From Epiperipatus broadwayi (taxonomy: Eukaryota; Onychophora; Udeonychophora; Euonychophora; Peripatidae), in the NCBI GenBank assembly GCA_028023455.1, contig JAQFVV010000031.1, positions 5,003,763-5,067,762 on the forward strand: a DNA stretch of 64,000 nucleotides. The letters run 5' to 3'. A program made the translations under genes and the position numbers. The stretch's first letter is position 1; each line of letters starts with the position of its first letter. A model generated the notes under the pieces. The model did no database searches. It saw nothing but the letters and a program-made list of their open reading frames with translations, and was not told the origin of the DNA. Shown piece by piece: positions 1 through 64,000 of the stretch.

Positions 1-2151
1 AAACTCAATGTAAGAATATTAAATTTTAAAGCAGATTTAAATAGTTATGGTTTTCTATATTATTCACACCTTCACGTTACACGCTATGTTTGTTTCAAGA
101 ACATGGATGTTAACCGGAACTAGCAAGCGAGTGTAAATATAGCTTCTAAACGTTGCCGTTTTTTTTCCATGCATAGTGTGGAGAAACAGCGCCACCTAGT
201 GGGCTAGATTGCTGGGTGATTGCTGTTTAGCAGACGGTGTAAGCTGGATCGGTTTACCTATGGCTAACAGTGCCACCAAGCGGGCAATAGTGCTGGCAGC
301 TACTTGGCATAAGGTTACTGCGCGTATGCATGGTGAACAGCGCCATCTAGCGGCTGGACTTGCGTCATCTGCTTTTGAGCCCCATCTCTGGATATTTCTG
401 TGGTTGACACGGAAATAGCGCCTCTTGCAGCCACATGGGGCATAAGTCACAACTACCCAACAAAGAGTATTAATATAAATTTAAAAATATGTACATTAAG
501 TAAAAGTATATATTCACTCAATATTATGAATTAAAATTATTATGAATGTTATTTTGGTTCTAGCAAAAAGAATGTTAATCATAATTGTAAAATATTACAT
601 TGTAATTGTAAAATACTTTGAGGGGAAAAAAATAATCCCATGCATTATGCATTTAATAATCAACTTTATATGATCAAAGATTTAAAACATAAGTTTAAAA
701 TATTTATTTGCTCAAATTTAAATCAATAATCTTGTAATTTGTTTCTGATATTCAATATAATAGCAGCAGATAAAAAATACAACTTTAGTATCTGCAAAAA
801 AAAAAAAAAAAAACATCATTCAGATTATCAAAACTTCAGCAATCAACTGTACAATACATTTCTTTATCAAATTTTTATTTAATTTCTCTGCATTTATATA
901 AAATAAATAGTAGTTTTTTAAAAAAATTAACAGCAATTCTATTAATTACAAAAATTTTAATGCTTTTTTTTCGTCATGCTTTATTTTAATTTAATGAATT
1001 GTTTATTAGAAAATATTCACTTATTATTTAAGAAACAAAATGTCAGATCATTAATGGAAAAATTATATATAGTTTTAAAATTATAATTAGCAAAATGTTT
1101 TTATACAGTATATTTTTTAAAAATAATATTTTTAGCAAAATGTTTATTCACTGATTGCTCTTTTAAAAAATGTAAGCATTATTTTTTTTTAAACAAATTT
1201 TTATGTATTTTGAATAAAAGTAATGAATTAATAGATGAAAAAAGTCTAAAAGTAATGAATTAATTTTTTCCTTATAATTGCTTATTTTTATGTAAATTCT
1301 TTGATTTATGATCCATTTTGGGGCACCATTTATCACTGCTATTTAGGATATATATACTCATTCCATGAATACGTTTGAAAATTAATTTCTTATGAATATG
1401 CATTTGATCTTATTGCTAATTTAATTTCTTATGGAATGCTTGTATTGAGCATACTTATTGAATGTAAAACTATTATAATAATTGCTAGTAGCTAATTTGG
1501 TTGCTAAATACATTATTTTCTGTTTTATTTTCTAAATATGTTATTCTGATTTTTAAATTTCAAGTTTTGATTTTTTTATAAAAAATATGAAAATTGATTA
1601 GGTCTTTTGGAGTCATTGGTATATGGACCAACATCATCTGACAGGTAAACTATAGACATTAATAGCATTATTACTCATTATTTTTTATCTTAAAATTTTA
1701 TTAGAAATGTGAAGTTTTAAATAATACCTACTTTATAAAAATTGTTTCAATAAGAATCCATAAACAATGACTTAAACTTTTTGTACTTTTTTTTTTTTTT
1801 TAACAATTACTTTTTTTAAAAAAGATAAATCTATGGTCAAATAACTCCCTACACTGCATATAGTTTTGAATAAATAATTGAAAATGAATGTGTTAAGCTA
1901 CACAGCATAATAATTATTGGACCAGAAGATTTTTGGGAAGACATTAATATTCTACTGTATTAGACAAACATAAATAGAAATCTTATAATTACTTCAAAAA
2001 TTTACTATATTTTGTAGTTTTATTTATATGCTTTTATTTTATTTCATAATAACTCTTAAACTTATTTTAAATTTTATTAAAATAATTTCTTTTTATAAGC
2101 CCAATAAATGCAATTAATAAAAGAACAAATAAGTAATAAAAATCAACTTAC
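1..2151 (-). other. cpb intron 7, partial (runs off the left edge)
   Basis: Starts at the GTAAGT donor of exon 7. Except for the GC-rich block at 181-440, it is A+T-rich with homopolymer runs. No sequence matching the expected C-terminal codons was found, so the last exon is outside. Confidence 0.8.
187..432 (+). promoter_or_regulatory. cluster of CTCF-like motifs in a GC-rich block
   Basis: CAGCGCCACCTAGTGG (187-202), CAGTGCCACCAAGCGG (268-283) and CAGCGCCATCTAGCGG (338-353) all resemble the conserved animal CTCF core (GCGCC-x-C/T-CTAG-x-GG type) in the same orientation. A weaker fourth, TAGCGCCTCTTGCAG, lies near 416-430. Spacings are about 81, 70 and 78 bases, suggesting either a designed array or a diverged ~75-bp tandem repeat. 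Surrounding DNA is markedly less A+T-rich. Binding is inferred from the motif only; a repeat family that happens to carry this motif is the alternative. Confidence 0.5.
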
Positions 2152-63171
<61,020 letters not shown>

Positions 63172-63310
63172 ACTGATCCCTAATTTAAAGAAACAAGTAG
63201 TTACAAGCCTGAAATTACACCACCTGACTACTTCCTAAAATAAAATGGCGGTTACAGCCGGGGTTTTGACAAGGCTGATCCCGCTTCTACCAATCATATT
63301 ACATATAAAG
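63172..63310 (-). promoter_or_regulatory. cpb 5' UTR and core promoter region
   Basis: A GC-richer island directly upstream of the start codon. On the minus strand it carries ATTGG (inverted CCAAT, 63290-63295) and CCGCCATTTTA (63242-63251), the reverse complement of a YY1-type AAATGGCGG element, which often lies just downstream of the start site in TATA-less housekeeping promoters. No TATA box was seen. The transcription start is not determined; around 63260-63290 is my guess. Confidence 0.5.
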
Positions 63311-63399
63311 TGAACTTCCAAATTTGGTAAGTCGAAATTTGAACGTTGTTACCGCTAGGTAACGCTATCATATGTAATGTATTCAGTTAGGATTGGCTG

Positions 63400-63470
63400 T
63401 TTAAATTAAACCCCGATAGTTGTCTGAAGATGGCGACGACAAGTTGCAAATATTGAGTTGGATCATTTGT
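63400..63470 (+). promoter_or_regulatory. possible divergent promoter with a YY1-like AAGATGGCGAC element
   Basis: About 180 bases from the cpb element, the plus strand carries GAAGATGGCGACGAC. It fits a YY1 site and would also start a very short frame, ATG at 63430 to TGA at 63454-63456 (MATTSCKY). No convincing longer coding exon follows before position 64000, so this may be the promoter of a divergent gene or non-coding transcript, or only part of the cpb promoter. Confidence 0.3.
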
Positions 63471-64000
63471 TTTTATTTCTTTTTTTTGCTTTCTTGTCAT
63501 TTTATTTAGTAGTGAATGTTCGAAATTAAAATTAATATTTTGTGCACCATCTATCAATTGTTAACTTAAAACTATTCAAATGTTTAGTTATGTCTGTTTT
63601 TACCTGTAAATTCCATGCATCATAACAACCTTTTATGTTTTTAACTTTGTTGTACAAATACTGTATCAACAAATTACAGTATTGATAATTACACAATAAT
63701 TTTTAAGTTATTTAATATGCCATATTTTTTAAATTCCTTTTTTTTTTATGACTGCAGTTTAATTATCTTCGATTAAAAAAAAAAACCTGTCTAATCGTTT
63801 TTGAAAAAAGCGAAGTGTAATTACAACCTGTTGATTAGAATTTACTTTTGATACTCTCCGTAGCTCAATAACTAGCGCGTCAGTCTCAATTCACAATTAT
63901 TCATTAAATTTACTTCTTGCAAAGTTAGAATTGTAATTATCTACTTAAAATATATATTGCTGTATAAATGCCATCATCAGTCATGAATGAAAATGAACTT
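63457..64000. other. upstream flank, nothing coding recognised
   Basis: A+T-rich sequence upstream of cpb. Apart from the tRNA-Met-like fragment it shows only T and A runs. No exon, transposon domain or long repeat was recognised. Confidence 0.4.
63853..63890 (+). tRNA. 5' half of a tRNA-Met-like sequence (remnant)
   Basis: TAGCTCAATAACTAGCGCG followed by TCAGTCTCA resembles the D-arm and anticodon 5' side of elongator tRNA-Met, including an A-box-like TAGCTCAATAACTAG. Similarity stops at the anticodon loop; no anticodon stem 3' side, T-arm or B box follows. It is a fragment, or the head of a SINE, not a working tRNA gene. Confidence 0.45.

Noticed and set aside
196-450. Open frames on both strands in the GC-rich block near the left edge
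   Set aside because: They overlap on opposite strands, have no recognisable domain and are open mainly because the block has fewer A+T stop codons. The motif array explains the region better.

Overview
This is an intron-rich, strongly A+T-biased eukaryotic window (about three quarters A+T by eye), with no operons, ribosome-binding sites or CRISPR arrays. It is almost entirely one host gene read on the minus strand: the F-actin-capping protein beta subunit (cpb/CAPZB). Seven coding exons can be joined in frame with consensus splice sites (63171-63169, 46807-46718, 37399-37278, 27933-27820, 25433-25292, 4585-4469, 2217-2152). They give residues 1-218 of an expected ~270; the last exon or exons lie beyond position 1. 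The protein closely resembles arthropod orthologues. With the very large introns, the RTE, mariner and Penelope-like elements and the tRNA-derived SINEs, this suggests an arthropod genome; I cannot name the species.

Layout from the promoter (right) to the 3' side (left). 63.2-64.0 kb: compact GC-richer promoter with YY1-like and CCAAT motifs, possibly bidirectional, plus a tRNA-Met 5'-half remnant. Exon 1 ends exactly after the ATG. Intron 1 (16.4 kb): a 212-bp MITE, a Penelope-like element (PLE) remnant with a hammerhead-like 3' motif, a full-length RTE retrotransposon flanked by a 10-bp target-site duplication, a mariner remnant split by a long fold-back element, a compound inverted-repeat element, a MITE cluster and two RTE 3' fragments. 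Intron 2 (9.3 kb): a SINE, a head-to-head pair of truncated PLEs and an eroded RTE fragment. Intron 3 (9.3 kb): two palindromic elements, degenerate tandem repeats, a reverse-transcriptase relic and a TRIM-like element with 126-bp direct repeats. Intron 4 (2.4 kb): one fold-back-related fragment. Intron 5 (20.7 kb): a 337-codon coiled-coil ORF on the gene strand with an LTR-like promoter nearby, small IR elements, a six-unit ~86-bp minisatellite, a second head-to-head PLE pair, a SINE, a second RTE copy, a homopolymer-smeared copy of the TRIM-like repeat and a 41-bp perfect hairpin. Intron 6 (2.3 kb): nothing recognised. Intron 7 (partial): a GC-rich block with three or four same-orientation CTCF-like motifs.

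The host gene supplies one subunit of the CapZ heterodimer that caps actin barbed ends. Everything else is intronic and mostly dead mobile DNA. I found no clearly new multi-gene system. The most unusual material is the two head-to-head PLE pairs, the hammerhead-like motifs at PLE 3' ends, the CTCF-like cluster, the start-codon-only first coding exon and the block at 6.12-6.34 kb that looks like hypermutation or uncorrected sequence. All coordinates and comparisons were made by eye.
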